Source of the DNA: JAPLCX01 sp964460305
GTDB taxonomy: Bacteria; Auribacterota; Tritonobacteria; UBA1439
NCBI GenBank assembly: GCA_964460305.1
Contig: CAYWRA010000044.1
Location: forward strand, 1 to 20,184
Direction of reading: 5' to 3'
Length of the DNA: 20,184 nt
Made by a program: the position numbers and the translations under genes. Each line of letters opens with the position of its first letter. Position 1 is the first letter of the stretch. The notes under the pieces were generated by a model that was not told where the DNA came from, searched no databases, and worked only from the letters and a program-made list of their open reading frames with translations. Positions 6,790 through 15,732 of the stretch are shown here, one piece after another.

Positions 6790-8217
6790 ATGAAGGTCCA
6801 ACTCATATATCCGCCGCTCGTCCCCGGCGAGAAGCCGCGCTACGGCCTACAGCCGCTCGGCGTCCTCTACCTAGCGACGTTCCTAAAGCGCCATGGCATC
6901 GAGGCAGGCGTGATCGACGGCGAGATCGAGGGGCTCACAGTGGAAGAAATCGTCAGGCGGATCGCAGCATCGGGGGCGGATCTGGTGGGGATCAGCGCAA
7001 TGACGCCGCAGTTCCCAGTGGCCCTAGCCATCGTCCGACGGGTAAAATCCCTCGCTAAAAATATCACAACCTGCCTGGGGGGAGCCCATTCCAATGCCAC
7101 GCAGGAAGAGAGCCTCGCCATCTGCCCAGAGCTCGACTTTGTTATCTATGGCGAGGGTGAACACACTCTACGGGAATTGTGCTCAAAACCGGAGGAGCGC
7201 CACCGACCTCTCATCGATGGATTAATCTATCGGGACCGCAGAGGCGGGATCGCGAAAAACAGACCCAGGGCTTTTATCACCCATATCGACGAGCTGAATC
7301 CTCTGGATTACGAACTGCTCGACATGACCGCCTACTCAATGCCCTATCTCCCGGGTAAACGGGTCGCCTCAATGATCATCAGCCGTGGGTGCCCCTACCG
7401 TTGTTCCTACTGCGACGCGTACATCAGCCAGGGGAGAAAAGTGCGGTTGCGCACCCCCCGCATGATCGCCGAAGAAATTAACTCTGTCGCGTCTTCGTAC
7501 GGAATAAAGCATTTCTCGTTCAAGGACAGCACTTTCACGGTAAATCGTGAGCACACCACGATGCTCATGGATGACATCCGCCGGCTAGGGGCAAAAATCC
7601 GCTGGCGGTGCAACAGCCGGGTTGACCGCGTTGACAAGGAGATGCTGCGCGCCATGCGTGGCGCCGGCTGCGATATGATACTGTACGGGGCCGAGTCCGG
7701 TTCTCAAAGGATACTCGACAATCTCCAGAAAGGAATCACGGTCGGCCAAATCGTAGAGGCATTCAGGATAACGCACGAGACCGGCATTAAAACGTACGCC
7801 GCCTTCATGCTCGGAAACCCCGGCGAAACGCCTGAGACCGCTCGGCAAACCATCGACCTCGCCAAGAAACTCAATCCTAACATTGCGGTCTTCTTCTTCA
7901 CCACCGCCTACCCCGGCACGGCGATCTATAGCCAGGCCCTCCGCGATCACACGGTACAGGAAAATTGGTGGCATCCGAAACATTACCGCGGCGAGGCGAC
8001 GTCTTTTTCAACTTGGCTCTCTTCCGAGGGGGGGAAGCTGAAATTGGCCGGCTTCGACCAGTCCCGATGGATCAAAAAGGCATTCAGGGAATTTTACTTC
8101 CGCCCACGGTTCATCCTGAAAGCGATGAGAGAAGTGCTGCGCAACCCCTCATACCTCTGGGTAGCCTTTAGCCTCCTGCCCAACCTGACATTCTTCGTCC
8201 TGCGCAAAAAGCGCTGA
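6790..8217 (+). CDS. Radical SAM protein with B12-binding-type N-terminal domain
   Basis: A 475-residue protein of the BchE-like class. Residues 1-140 form a Rossmann-like cobalamin-binding-type domain with LGGAH at 96-100, but the DxHxxG cobalt-ligating motif is absent (DGEIEG from 43). The radical SAM core follows, with C201/C205/C208 in GCPYRCSYC for the 4Fe-4S cluster, then YGAESGSQRIL and FMLGNPGET. Near the C-terminus FYFRPRFIL is also found in the two radical SAM proteins on the right side of the window. Family members do radical methylations, cyclisations or other modifications of lipids, sugars and cofactors. Here a glycan or lipid-carrier substrate is inferred only from the surrounding glycosyltransferases. 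The ATG at 6790 follows a GGGA 8-9 nt upstream. It lies 232 nt after the fusion gene, across the repeat, so it may have its own promoter. Confidence 0.88.
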   Translation: MKVQLIYPPLVPGEKPRYGLQPLGVLYLATFLKRHGIEAGVIDGEIEGLTVEEIVRRIAASGADLVGISAMTPQFPVALAIVRRVKSLAKNITTCLGGAHSNATQEESLAICPELDFVIYGEGEHTLRELCSKPEERHRPLIDGLIYRDRRGGIAKNRPRAFITHIDELNPLDYELLDMTAYSMPYLPGKRVASMIISRGCPYRCSYCDAYISQGRKVRLRTPRMIAEEINSVASSYGIKHFSFKDSTFTVNREHTTMLMDDIRRLGAKIRWRCNSRVDRVDKEMLRAMRGAGCDMILYGAESGSQRILDNLQKGITVGQIVEAFRITHETGIKTYAAFMLGNPGETPETARQTIDLAKKLNPNIAVFFFTTAYPGTAIYSQALRDHTVQENWWHPKHYRGEATSFSTWLSSEGGKLKLAGFDQSRWIKKAFREFYFRPRFILKAMREVLRNPSYLWVAFSLLPNLTFFVLRKKR

Positions 8218-8275
8218 CTATGATTGGATTCGCACACATCACAGTCAGTGTTGAGAACCGAGGAAACAACCTATC

Positions 8276-9928
8276 TCACGGCTGGAGCTCGTAAATCCTG
8301 CACTCCTTATCGGAATAGAGCAGCTTCAATTTCTGGTTGGGCGGATAATCGGAGGGGGTCAGGATATAGCGCAGCTTGTATTCGTCGTACAACTTCCTGG
8401 AATATCGCGGGATGTCCAATATCAACTGCTCGTCGAATTCCGTATATTTCTGCTCCACGCTTGCCGGGTACCTCGAGAGGAGGCCAACCATCCGCGGCCT
8501 CCCGTACAATGTGTGATAGTAGTGGGCGGTGAATTTGTCGTTGAGGCGATCGGCGATCGCGCCGGGTGGCAATCGTTTGATGACTTCAACGTAGGGAGGG
8601 ATATGCAGGGGGGTGGCGGACATCGGGGAGGGCAGATACTCGATTACAAGAAGCGCGATAAACAACAGCCTTACAACGGCGCGCCGCAGCAGAGTTCCGA
8701 AAAGACTTTCGCATGCCATCGCGAATATAACTCCAGCCGAGAGGTATAGCATGATCGTCATTCGACCGGCGCAGCCAGCAACCCGCAATGGGGGGATCAA
8801 GTAGCCCAACACCTTATAGGGGAGAATAACATTGGGGATTTCCTTGCCACCGACACGAAGCGTAGGCCCCAGGGCCATGACCGCGAAGAAGAAAAATATA
8901 AAATACCAGAGCTTCAGATGGGGGGACCCAATTTTTTTTCTCGCAATCCACGCATACACAAGCACGAAGATCACCGAGAAACCAAGGTGCAAAGTGGTCT
9001 CGGTCGGATCCAGCGGGATCCGGGACCAGAAAAACCTAGTCAATTCCCCAAATCGCCAGTGCGCCCCGTATATAAAGAGGGACATCGGATCGAGACCACC
9101 CTCCGTAGTTCCCACGTTGAAGGGATCTCTCGCGTTCGCGACGACAAACGACCCCAGGAGCGCGCCCGTAGTGACGAGGCTGAGGCCGACGAAAACACAA
9201 ACCGGCCTAAGATATTTACCCCTGATCATAAACAGAAAATCTCTTTTCAACCAGGCCATATGGACAAAAATGATGGCCCCCGTGAGAATCGAATAAAGGG
9301 TGTAATAATAATCGCATAAAACCACGAGAAAGAGGACGATGGCTGAGGCGGCCGCCCTGAATGTTGTCGGCTTCTCCAACAAGAGATAAAAGGCCGCAAT
9401 AAAAAGGGGTAGCCATTCCAACGACACAAGCTGCATGTGGCCCTGGGCATGCCCAAAATGATAGCTCGAAAAAGTGAAGATGTAGCCTGCCAATATGCTG
9501 CCCCAATACGATCTGGAAAAAACATAGGCGAGGTAGAAAGCGCTCCATCCGCCGACCACAAATCCGAATATGACCATTACGTTGAATGCCTCGCCGAGTG
9601 TAAGAAACCTCTGCAGCAGGATCCCGACAAACCCGTTGAACGGATTGAGCGTATGCCCGAGGAGAGTAGTCCCATGCGGATAATGCAGGTAGTTCGTCTG
9701 CCAAACGGGCTGGTGAAGCTCGGTGACCGCCTTATTAACCCACCACATGTTCCATAGGTTCTGGCAACCGTCTCCAAAATCCTGGAAATAGTGCGTGTGG
9801 AATTTTAGAATGAGGGGGAAGGTGAGAACTATGAAACATGCGAAATAAAAGACGAGAGGGCAAAGCACATAGGTGCAGATGATGAAAAAGACGCCCCTTA
9901 CCCTGCCCTCGTTCATTGCAGCACACAC
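8276..9928 (-). CDS. Multi-pass membrane protein, GT-C-like
   Basis: A 550-residue integral membrane protein with about twelve hydrophobic segments, starting at about residue 12 and ending near 430, followed by a soluble tail of roughly 120 residues. The first outer loop has DFGDGCQNLWNMWWV (D50, D53), a motif typical of a widespread family of uncharacterised GT-C-like membrane proteins. In the tail, YYHTLYGRPRMVGLLSRYP matches the HGKP...GYxSRxP pattern seen in that family. Transfer of a lipid-linked sugar, or a role in glycan assembly, is plausible but unproven. The longest frame begins with GTG at 9928; an ATG 12 nt later (9916) is equally possible, and neither has a clear ribosome binding site. 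It is convergent with the radical SAM gene, with a 58-nt gap. It faces away from the transposase remnant. Confidence 0.8.
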   Translation of the reverse strand: MCAAMNEGRVRGVFFIICTYVLCPLVFYFACFIVLTFPLILKFHTHYFQDFGDGCQNLWNMWWVNKAVTELHQPVWQTNYLHYPHGTTLLGHTLNPFNGFVGILLQRFLTLGEAFNVMVIFGFVVGGWSAFYLAYVFSRSYWGSILAGYIFTFSSYHFGHAQGHMQLVSLEWLPLFIAAFYLLLEKPTTFRAAASAIVLFLVVLCDYYYTLYSILTGAIIFVHMAWLKRDFLFMIRGKYLRPVCVFVGLSLVTTGALLGSFVVANARDPFNVGTTEGGLDPMSLFIYGAHWRFGELTRFFWSRIPLDPTETTLHLGFSVIFVLVYAWIARKKIGSPHLKLWYFIFFFFAVMALGPTLRVGGKEIPNVILPYKVLGYLIPPLRVAGCAGRMTIMLYLSAGVIFAMACESLFGTLLRRAVVRLLFIALLVIEYLPSPMSATPLHIPPYVEVIKRLPPGAIADRLNDKFTAHYYHTLYGRPRMVGLLSRYPASVEQKYTEFDEQLILDIPRYSRKLYDEYKLRYILTPSDYPPNQKLKLLYSDKECRIYELQP

Positions 9929-10589
9929 CGTTTCAGACTCGCATCATTCATGGAGAGGAAGGTCGCACTTCATCGCACTATAGCTTCCCTTTCCCGCCAG
10001 AATTGTATGATCAAATAGACGCAAAGTCCAGTGTGGCGTCTCCGGCGAATTGCCTCAGATTAAATTTATAACAACCCCGCTGTGATAGAACCAATCAAGC
10101 ACATATGGCTTGCCGCTAATCTACCGTGTTTCAAGCGGCTCAAGGCAATCATACCTCTCCGGTTGCCATGGTATGGCCATGAGTATAAGCATTTACGATA
10201 GATTGCGTCGATATCTCCACCGGGTGGACCGAACAACGGGCAGTCTGGGGCAGAGGCGAACAAGGCGTTTTGGACCAAATCAAAACCATCGAGCAATCTC
10301 TGCCCTTCCCTCTGCGTGGCTTTGACTCTGATAATGGCGGCGAGTTCTTGAATCGGCACCTTATGAGACAATGAGTCAACAGGCCGGTAATAGGCAGAAT
10401 GCCCGAAAAAATCCGGAATTGCATCCCTCTCTGTAGCATCAAAATGCTTGAATCGCACATAATATGCTGGGATAATTGCTCTACAGTCATGGAACCACTG
10501 AAAAACCTCATCTCCTGCGGCATGAATCCGTACACATGCGGATTGTCCTCCACCACCATACGGTTTCTTTCTCTCACAGGGTGCTCACT
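9929..10589. other. Scarred intergenic stretch with mobile-element remnant
   Basis: This 661-nt gap between two membrane protein genes carries no intact gene. Its middle (10073-10374) holds a decayed transposase in two frames. The remaining flanks show no recognisable product. A small palindrome AATCCG/CGGATT with an 8-nt loop sits at 10525-10544. No clean terminal inverted repeats or target duplications are visible to me. Confidence 0.6.
10073..10374 (+). pseudogene. Decayed integrase-core (rve/DDE) transposase remnant
   Basis: Two reading frames together spell parts of one DDE transposase. In the first (10073-10198), the translation contains VIEPIKHIWLAANLPC then KRLKAIIPLRLPWYGHEY, which matches the stretch before the catalytic core in an integrase-core transposase family. 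In the second (about 10189-10371), it reads VDISTGWTEQRAVWGRG, then GVLDQIKTIEQSLPFPLRGF, then DSDNGGEFLNRHL, the second catalytic Asp block of the rve core, and ends in TGA at 10372. The region between these blocks, including the first catalytic Asp, is missing. A frame change to AGGCAGAAT further down hints at a few more residues. The element is internally deleted, frameshifted and surely inactive. I cannot name the IS family. Opposite-strand frames of up to 142 codons here are shadows. Confidence 0.8.
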
Positions 10590-10793
10590 ATGAGCATTAC
10601 GATCGATGAGCGTATCGCCTACTATCTTGCGATTACCTTCATCCTCTGTTTTTGTTTACTGGTGATAAGCTGCTCCGAACAGAAACCCGCTGGCCCGTAT
10701 GCATAAGATAATTTTGAGTATGGACACTCCATACTCGAACAGGGACGTCTTGGGTATACAAGCCGCCATCCCTTCACGTGCCTTCCCATCACC
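10590..10793 (+). pseudogene. 5' part of the GT39-type gene, ended by an in-frame TAA
   Basis: Starting at ATG 10590, with AGGGTG 7-8 nt upstream as ribosome binding site, this frame encodes 38 residues with an N-terminal hydrophobic helix (YYLAITFILCFCLLVISC) typical of the first helix of a PMT-type glycosyltransferase. It then meets TAA at 10704-10706. The same frame continues open without a shift: DNFEYGHSILEQGRLGYTSR, then HPFTCLPITV, into the 468-codon frame that starts at GTG 10794. The sequence after the stop looks like the family's first outer loop (xYDExxHxxyGxxIL...HPP). This shows one gene of 536 codons interrupted by a single stop. It could be a true nonsense mutation, a sequencing error, or less likely readthrough. 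Confidence 0.8.
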
Positions 10794-12200
10794 GTGTTTA
10801 ACGCCATCCCTAAAATCGTACTGTTCCCCGATGTCCACGCCGAGGGGAGATGGATAACTTCACCTCGCTATGCGCATGTCCTGAAACTTTGCCGCATCCC
10901 TACACTCCTTATCGCTGTGATGCTATGCATCATAGTATATTCGTGGGCGAATCAGCTCTACGGGAATCGCGGCGCCGTCCTCGCATTATTCTTAATGTGC
11001 TTCAGCCCTGATATGATCGCGCACACCGGAGAGATCAGCACCGATATTCCCGCTGCATGTTTTATCCTGGGTTCCTCATACTGTTTCTGGCGCTTTCTGA
11101 AACACCCGACGGCAACCTCTTGCGTAACCCTTGGCATTTCATTGGGATTGGGGCTCATTTCCAAGTTTACCGCGCTGCTGCTTGTCCCTCTCTGGATCTG
11201 CATCACCGTGTATGCCACGCTCTGTTGCCATCCCGAGACGCGTCCGCAACGTGCATACTCCTTGCCTTTGCTCCTTTATGCACTGATTATCTCGGTGGTG
11301 GTGCTCAATGCCGCCTATTGTTTTGAAGGGATCGGCGCCCGCCTGGCAACATTCCGGCATCTCTTCCCGTCCGATACGACCCGCTCCGGGATCTCCACAT
11401 ATGCGCGCATCCTTCTCCCCTACTCCTACGTGGATGGGTTCTCCGCGCGATTCGGCATGGATACAACAGTTAATCCAATCTATCTCATGGGCAAATTTTC
11501 AACTCAGGGATGGTGGTACTTTATACCCATTGCCTTTCTGATTAAAACGCCTCTCTCATGTGTCATCCTGCTCCTCATCTGCGTTATCTTTTACAACAGA
11601 TTCAGGAAAACCGGTCCGTTAGATGATATTTTGTTGCTGGCGTTTCCGGCGACTCTCGTCTCATATTTCATCATATTCCATCATCCCCCTCTCTCCTTAC
11701 GCTATGTGCTCCCCGCGTACCCCTTCATCTGGATTTTTATGGGGAGACTGGCGTATCCTTCCTTCAGCCGATTTCGCCTCCTTTACTTTTCCGCTCTGGT
11801 CGCGGCGTTGCTCTGGTACTCAGCCAGTTCGACCCTCATATATCCCTATTACTTCGGCTACTTCAATGAAATTATCGGTGGCCCCAGGCAGGGCTATCGT
11901 TACCTCATAGATTCCCAGCTTGATTGGGGGCAGAACTGGATATTCCTCGAAAGGTATGAAAAAGAGAGAGGATTGGATATCAAACACAAGCCTCCCTTTC
12001 GGAGAGGCGATATAATCGCTATAGAATCCGTGAGGCTTGTTGATGATGAATTCAAATGGCTCAGAGAAAATTACGAACCTATCGAATGCATTGGCTACTC
12101 AATATTCATCTATGATCTTTCAAAGCCTCGCATTGCACCGAAGGATACCGGAAGGGACTCGATAATCTATTCCGGCACTACCGATACATTGGCCGACTAG
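10794..12200 (+). CDS. GT39/ArnT-like membrane glycosyltransferase, downstream portion of a nonsense-interrupted gene
   Basis: The open part is 468 residues with about eight to ten hydrophobic segments and a soluble tail. Family marks are WANQLYGNRGAVLALFL, then FSPDMIAHTGEISTDIPAAC near the second loop, and DSQLDWGQNW in the C-terminal part, the DSNLDWGQD-type motif common in PMT_2/GT39-like proteins. It would transfer a sugar from polyprenyl phosphate on the periplasmic side. GTG 10794 is only the first possible start after the TAA at 10704; no ribosome binding site precedes it, and starting there would remove the first helix and the catalytic acidic loop. The gene therefore probably begins at ATG 10590 and is broken. 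The long intact 3' frame means the damage is recent or an artefact. It lies directly after a transposase scar, and the next gene is convergent. Confidence 0.8.
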   Translation: MFNAIPKIVLFPDVHAEGRWITSPRYAHVLKLCRIPTLLIAVMLCIIVYSWANQLYGNRGAVLALFLMCFSPDMIAHTGEISTDIPAACFILGSSYCFWRFLKHPTATSCVTLGISLGLGLISKFTALLLVPLWICITVYATLCCHPETRPQRAYSLPLLLYALIISVVVLNAAYCFEGIGARLATFRHLFPSDTTRSGISTYARILLPYSYVDGFSARFGMDTTVNPIYLMGKFSTQGWWYFIPIAFLIKTPLSCVILLLICVIFYNRFRKTGPLDDILLLAFPATLVSYFIIFHHPPLSLRYVLPAYPFIWIFMGRLAYPSFSRFRLLYFSALVAALLWYSASSTLIYPYYFGYFNEIIGGPRQGYRYLIDSQLDWGQNWIFLERYEKERGLDIKHKPPFRRGDIIAIESVRLVDDEFKWLRENYEPIECIGYSIFIYDLSKPRIAPKDTGRDSIIYSGTTDTLAD

Positions 12201-12331
12201 CAGACGGGCGAGCCGTCCCATAGTGATCTCCGCTGGTGGAACAGGTTGTTGCACATCTCGATCCTTTATGGCTGCAATGCATACATAGTGTATTCTCCAC
12301 CCGCATAGAGAAGTTATGAACGCACGTTAAT

Positions 12332-13552
12332 CTACAGCACGCTATTCTCCGGCTTTTCCCGCGCGGTCGAATCAATTTCATACAGATACAGAAGCCATCC
12401 TCCGAATGCAAGCGCCAAAGGATAATACTCCCAAAACAACGTCATCAAATTATTAAGCCTCTTAAACCCAGGCAACGGGCTTTCAGGCGAGAGGATTGAG
12501 AATAGAATCACCAGGACAAAAAAAGGAATATACGATTTTACAGATCGCGCGTATCTGATTATATAATAGGTTGGCACAAGCAACTGGATGTAATAGTAAT
12601 CCTTAAAGCGGGGCATGACAAGCGCATACGCAAAACACGCTAAAAATATCATCACCTTGTCTCCATCCCGAAATCTACCCGACATAAGTATATTCAAGGC
12701 GCGCGAGGTCATGACCAAAACAACAATGCATACCATAGCGTAGAGTACCGTGCTCGCTGTAGTGAGTGCCTGAAGACCGATGCCTGGGTGGAGCACCTTG
12801 ATACCGTCTCTTAGCAAAGCGAGAGTTGAAGGCTGGTGCAATCCCCGTTCATCCTGCATCTTCGTGAACGCATTGCTCACAAAAGAATTAAACATGTAAG
12901 GATCTGCCATATAGGATATGATAAAGATCATCACAAGGATCAAGAGCGAAATAAAGAGATACTTGTACTTTTTACCGTCCTTTGAAATCAATAAAAGGCC
13001 CAGGAACACTACAGTCAGAATTTTAAGAGTCGCCCCGCCAATGATCAAAACACAGAAAGGAACAAGCCTGCGCCGCAAGTAACATAGGAACGCAAGCCAC
13101 ACCGCAAGTTGTTCAAGCATGTTGATGTTGCCGGCTCGAATATCCAAATAGAGAGCACTCCTGAATCCAAATAACAAGATGAGGCAAAACATAGTATCGA
13201 TTTCTTTATCCAGAAAATACGTCCTCCACACATAGAGAAGCCCCCCCACCATAATGCACTTCAAAAACAGGAAACAACAATATGCGGTGCTATAACTCAA
13301 CAGGGAAAAGGGCATGAAGATAAAGAGAGTAAACGGCGGTTGGTTATATGAATTGAGCGCCTCTCCCGCAGAGTGAGACACTACAGCGGTGTCGTAGGGA
13401 TTTAAGGCCTCCGCATACACTTTTGCGGCATAGTAATAAATCTTAAAATCCCACTGATATTCATTTTGATGAAAAAACATCCTCGCCACTGCAATGATGC
13501 AGTAGATCAACAAGATACAAAAGATTGCCGACCTGAAATACTTTCCCTTCAT
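12332..13552 (-). CDS. GT87 (DUF2029)-type membrane glycosyltransferase
   Basis: A 406-residue multi-pass membrane protein. Shortly after the first helix it has WDFKIYYYAAKVY (Asp at residue 35 from this start) and LNPYDT, the DFxxYYxAxxxxxxGxxPY signature of the DUF2029/GT87 family. This family includes polyprenyl-phosphate-mannose-dependent mannosyltransferases such as those of mycobacterial lipoglycan synthesis. Further marks are DIRAGNINML and GGATLKILTVVFL. The donor is probably a polyprenyl-phosphate sugar; the acceptor is unknown. ATG 13552 is preferred because GGAG lies 9 nt upstream. The frame can be extended to a GTG at 13594, which would overlap the upstream gene by 14 nt but has no ribosome binding site. 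It is last in the minus-strand operon, 28 nt after its neighbour's stop, and converges with the broken GT39 gene. Confidence 0.85.
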   Translation of the reverse strand: MKGKYFRSAIFCILLIYCIIAVARMFFHQNEYQWDFKIYYYAAKVYAEALNPYDTAVVSHSAGEALNSYNQPPFTLFIFMPFSLLSYSTAYCCFLFLKCIMVGGLLYVWRTYFLDKEIDTMFCLILLFGFRSALYLDIRAGNINMLEQLAVWLAFLCYLRRRLVPFCVLIIGGATLKILTVVFLGLLLISKDGKKYKYLFISLLILVMIFIISYMADPYMFNSFVSNAFTKMQDERGLHQPSTLALLRDGIKVLHPGIGLQALTTASTVLYAMVCIVVLVMTSRALNILMSGRFRDGDKVMIFLACFAYALVMPRFKDYYYIQLLVPTYYIIRYARSVKSYIPFFVLVILFSILSPESPLPGFKRLNNLMTLFWEYYPLALAFGGWLLYLYEIDSTAREKPENSVL

Positions 13553-13580
13553 TGTTCTTTTCTCCAAAAATGCAGTCCCT

Positions 13581-15719
13581 CTACAGATATCCACGCAGTG
13601 ACAGGGGAAGGCATAACAGTAATGCTAGAAATGCCAGTACTGTGAGAGACTTATATTTAGGGAAATGCAAATAGACAACCTGGTCTCCGTCGGACGGGCA
13701 TAGCAATGCCAATTGCCCGCCTTCATTGATCAGCTTAATTTCGTGATTTCCCCAAAATGCCCGCCACGCAGGAAAATAGTTTGTCCGGATAATCACTTTG
13801 GCCCCCCGCTGTACCCCGTACAAACGCAGGATCTTTGTGAAGTAATCCTTGGTCTCTACTAATCCAGAACCGGGGGAGATCACCACACTCCTGGGATCGG
13901 CATTGGCAAATTCATATATTTCCCATGGCACCGGCTCAAAACCTGCCTTTTGCAGCTCCGTTGGATCTATCCTCCACACAAGTTTATAGTTTCCCTGTTG
14001 CGATTTGAAGTAATCCCTCGCCTCGTTGCTCCATAAAACCAAATATTTAATCCCCCAGTTTTTAAGCAGCGCGCTGATCTCCGCAGCGGGATGCTCGGAT
14101 AAGAACCTCCCCTTATAGGTCCCACTGGTTATCGTATTGGTTCTAAACACGCTGGGGGGGAATCCATCTATATCCGCAGCGAAAATATTCTTTCCTGTTT
14201 CCAATGCGACAACGCCCACCAGATGGACGTCATCGGACCATCTTTCACTTTCCTTCCCCAACGAGGTTTCGGTTGCATGATTCAGCCCTCCCTGATTCTC
14301 CAAGAGAATTAGATTGCCAGTGAGCGTGGTGATTTTCTGAATCAGCGCCGGGTTGTAGCTGGCAATGTTCCTGGCGCGCGGCGTGGTCCAGGTAAGAAAT
14401 GCCGGTCTGTCTATCCAGACTGTCGCGAAGATCACGAAAAACAGCCCCCCGCAAACCATTGACCTGAAAGATATCGAGTCGCACCACTCCTCGCTGCCGA
14501 TGGGTGAAAGGAACATCACCCAATAAATGGAAAACCCATAGATCATCCTCGCGAAAGCCTGATCAGTAAATTTCATCCCGGTATTCACAAACACGGTAAG
14601 CAGGAAATACGCGCAGAGTAATATGCGCAATCCCCGGAAACGACATTTGATGAACATCCAGCATGCTAATGGCAGGAAATATAGCCCCCCCCAGAAATCC
14701 GAGAATAAATCCCTCCCAGCGGCGTCTATAACCGACTGAACAAGCAATGGGAAAGAGAAGTGCACTATATGGGGCGCAAAATGTTGCACATCCTCGATAA
14801 AATAACTCCTGTAATTAAGGAATGGCCATACATACGGAAGCGTTGCCATAAACGCCACAAGAAGCACCCCCCCCGCTCGCCATATATTTCTTCCCCTAGC
14901 AGGAATTATCGCGACAATGAAGAGGAATGTGGCGCCAGCGAGCACAAAGAAGCTGAGGTGGGCATAGCAGGTGAGCGCTATGACCAGCGCAAGGAAAAAG
15001 GCCGAGAGTTTTCCCCGATCTGCAAATCTCTTAATAAATAAGAGAACAAGGACATAACAATCGAGCCCCACCATGCTATTGAAGGAACAATTATTGATAA
15101 AGCGGCCGAAGAAGATGTTGAGCCACATACAGGAGAAATAGATGCTCAAGGCGTGGACGGTCCGCTCCCCCGGAAACCATGCTTTGGTGCAACAGTAGGC
15201 GAGGATCGGAAAAATGGAAATCGCAGAGAATATGAATATGTTGAATCCTGTCAGGTCCCCGAACACACACATGAACGGCCATGCCGCCATCGAAAGATTG
15301 TACTGTTTGTCCAGGAACGCGGGGTACCCTCCAAGGAGGGATGAATTCCATCCGAATGCGCCCCCCTGGCGCAGCATATCAAACCCCTGCCGCGTGAAGG
15401 AATAAAGCATGGGCGCATCGTCATGCCAAATGTATGAGCTCACCGACAGGGTGAATCTGCCCCAGATACAGGCTGCAACGAATATGTAACAAATGATGAA
15501 AGCCCCAGTTCGGCTGAGCAGCACCCGCCGTACCACTGAATATAGAAGAAGATACGTCACAACAACACCCGAGATGATACCTATGGCGAATCGCTTTTCT
15601 CCCAGACACGCCGCTTTGCCCATTGCAAAGGAAATAAAAAAGAGCGATGCGGTAATTTCGAATCCGCCGACGGCGATACTCCTCTCCTTGAGGCCTGGCA
15701 AATTTATTTTAATTTTCAT
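13581..15719 (-). CDS. YfhO-like large membrane protein with C-terminal extracytoplasmic domain
   Basis: A 712-residue protein with about twelve to fourteen hydrophobic segments in the first 440 residues, then a soluble domain of roughly 240 residues, and a last helix near residues 690-710. The outer loop reads YIWHDDAPMLY followed by WNSSLLGGYPAFLDKQYNL, the pattern of YfhO-type and related GT-C-like proteins. The C-terminal domain ends with NYFPAWRAFWGNHEIKL and a GGQLALLCPSDGDQVVYLHF-type strand before the last helix, also typical of that group. YfhO itself has been linked to glycosylation of teichoic acids in Gram-positives, so glycan decoration is a reasonable guess. The start at ATG 15719 lies 13 nt after the radical SAM gene's stop, with only a weak ribosome binding site. 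Middle of the minus-strand operon. Confidence 0.8.
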   Translation of the reverse strand: MKIKINLPGLKERSIAVGGFEITASLFFISFAMGKAACLGEKRFAIGIISGVVVTYLLLYSVVRRVLLSRTGAFIICYIFVAACIWGRFTLSVSSYIWHDDAPMLYSFTRQGFDMLRQGGAFGWNSSLLGGYPAFLDKQYNLSMAAWPFMCVFGDLTGFNIFIFSAISIFPILAYCCTKAWFPGERTVHALSIYFSCMWLNIFFGRFINNCSFNSMVGLDCYVLVLLFIKRFADRGKLSAFFLALVIALTCYAHLSFFVLAGATFLFIVAIIPARGRNIWRAGGVLLVAFMATLPYVWPFLNYRSYFIEDVQHFAPHIVHFSFPLLVQSVIDAAGRDLFSDFWGGLYFLPLACWMFIKCRFRGLRILLCAYFLLTVFVNTGMKFTDQAFARMIYGFSIYWVMFLSPIGSEEWCDSISFRSMVCGGLFFVIFATVWIDRPAFLTWTTPRARNIASYNPALIQKITTLTGNLILLENQGGLNHATETSLGKESERWSDDVHLVGVVALETGKNIFAADIDGFPPSVFRTNTITSGTYKGRFLSEHPAAEISALLKNWGIKYLVLWSNEARDYFKSQQGNYKLVWRIDPTELQKAGFEPVPWEIYEFANADPRSVVISPGSGLVETKDYFTKILRLYGVQRGAKVIIRTNYFPAWRAFWGNHEIKLINEGGQLALLCPSDGDQVVYLHFPKYKSLTVLAFLALLLCLPLSLRGYL

Positions 15720-15732
15720 GGGAGGATCTCAT

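Noticed and set aside
8216..8256. Imperfect inverted repeat TGACTATGA / TCACAGTCA between convergent genes
   Set aside because: It has one mismatch, a 15-nt loop and no T-tract; too weak to call a terminator.
10149..10577. 142-codon minus-strand frame between the membrane genes
   Set aside because: Much of it is antisense to the transposase remnant. The outer part (VVEDNPHVYGFMPQEMRFF) looks slightly protein-like, but I cannot match it to anything and it has no clear ribosome binding site.
12203..12217. Possible terminator GACGG-GCGAG-CCGTC after the GT39-type gene
   Set aside because: Only 5 bp of stem and no T-run on either strand.
13553..13594. GTG-started extension of the GT87-type protein
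   Set aside because: No ribosome binding site and 14-nt overlap with the upstream gene, whereas the ATG at 13552 has GGAG at good spacing.
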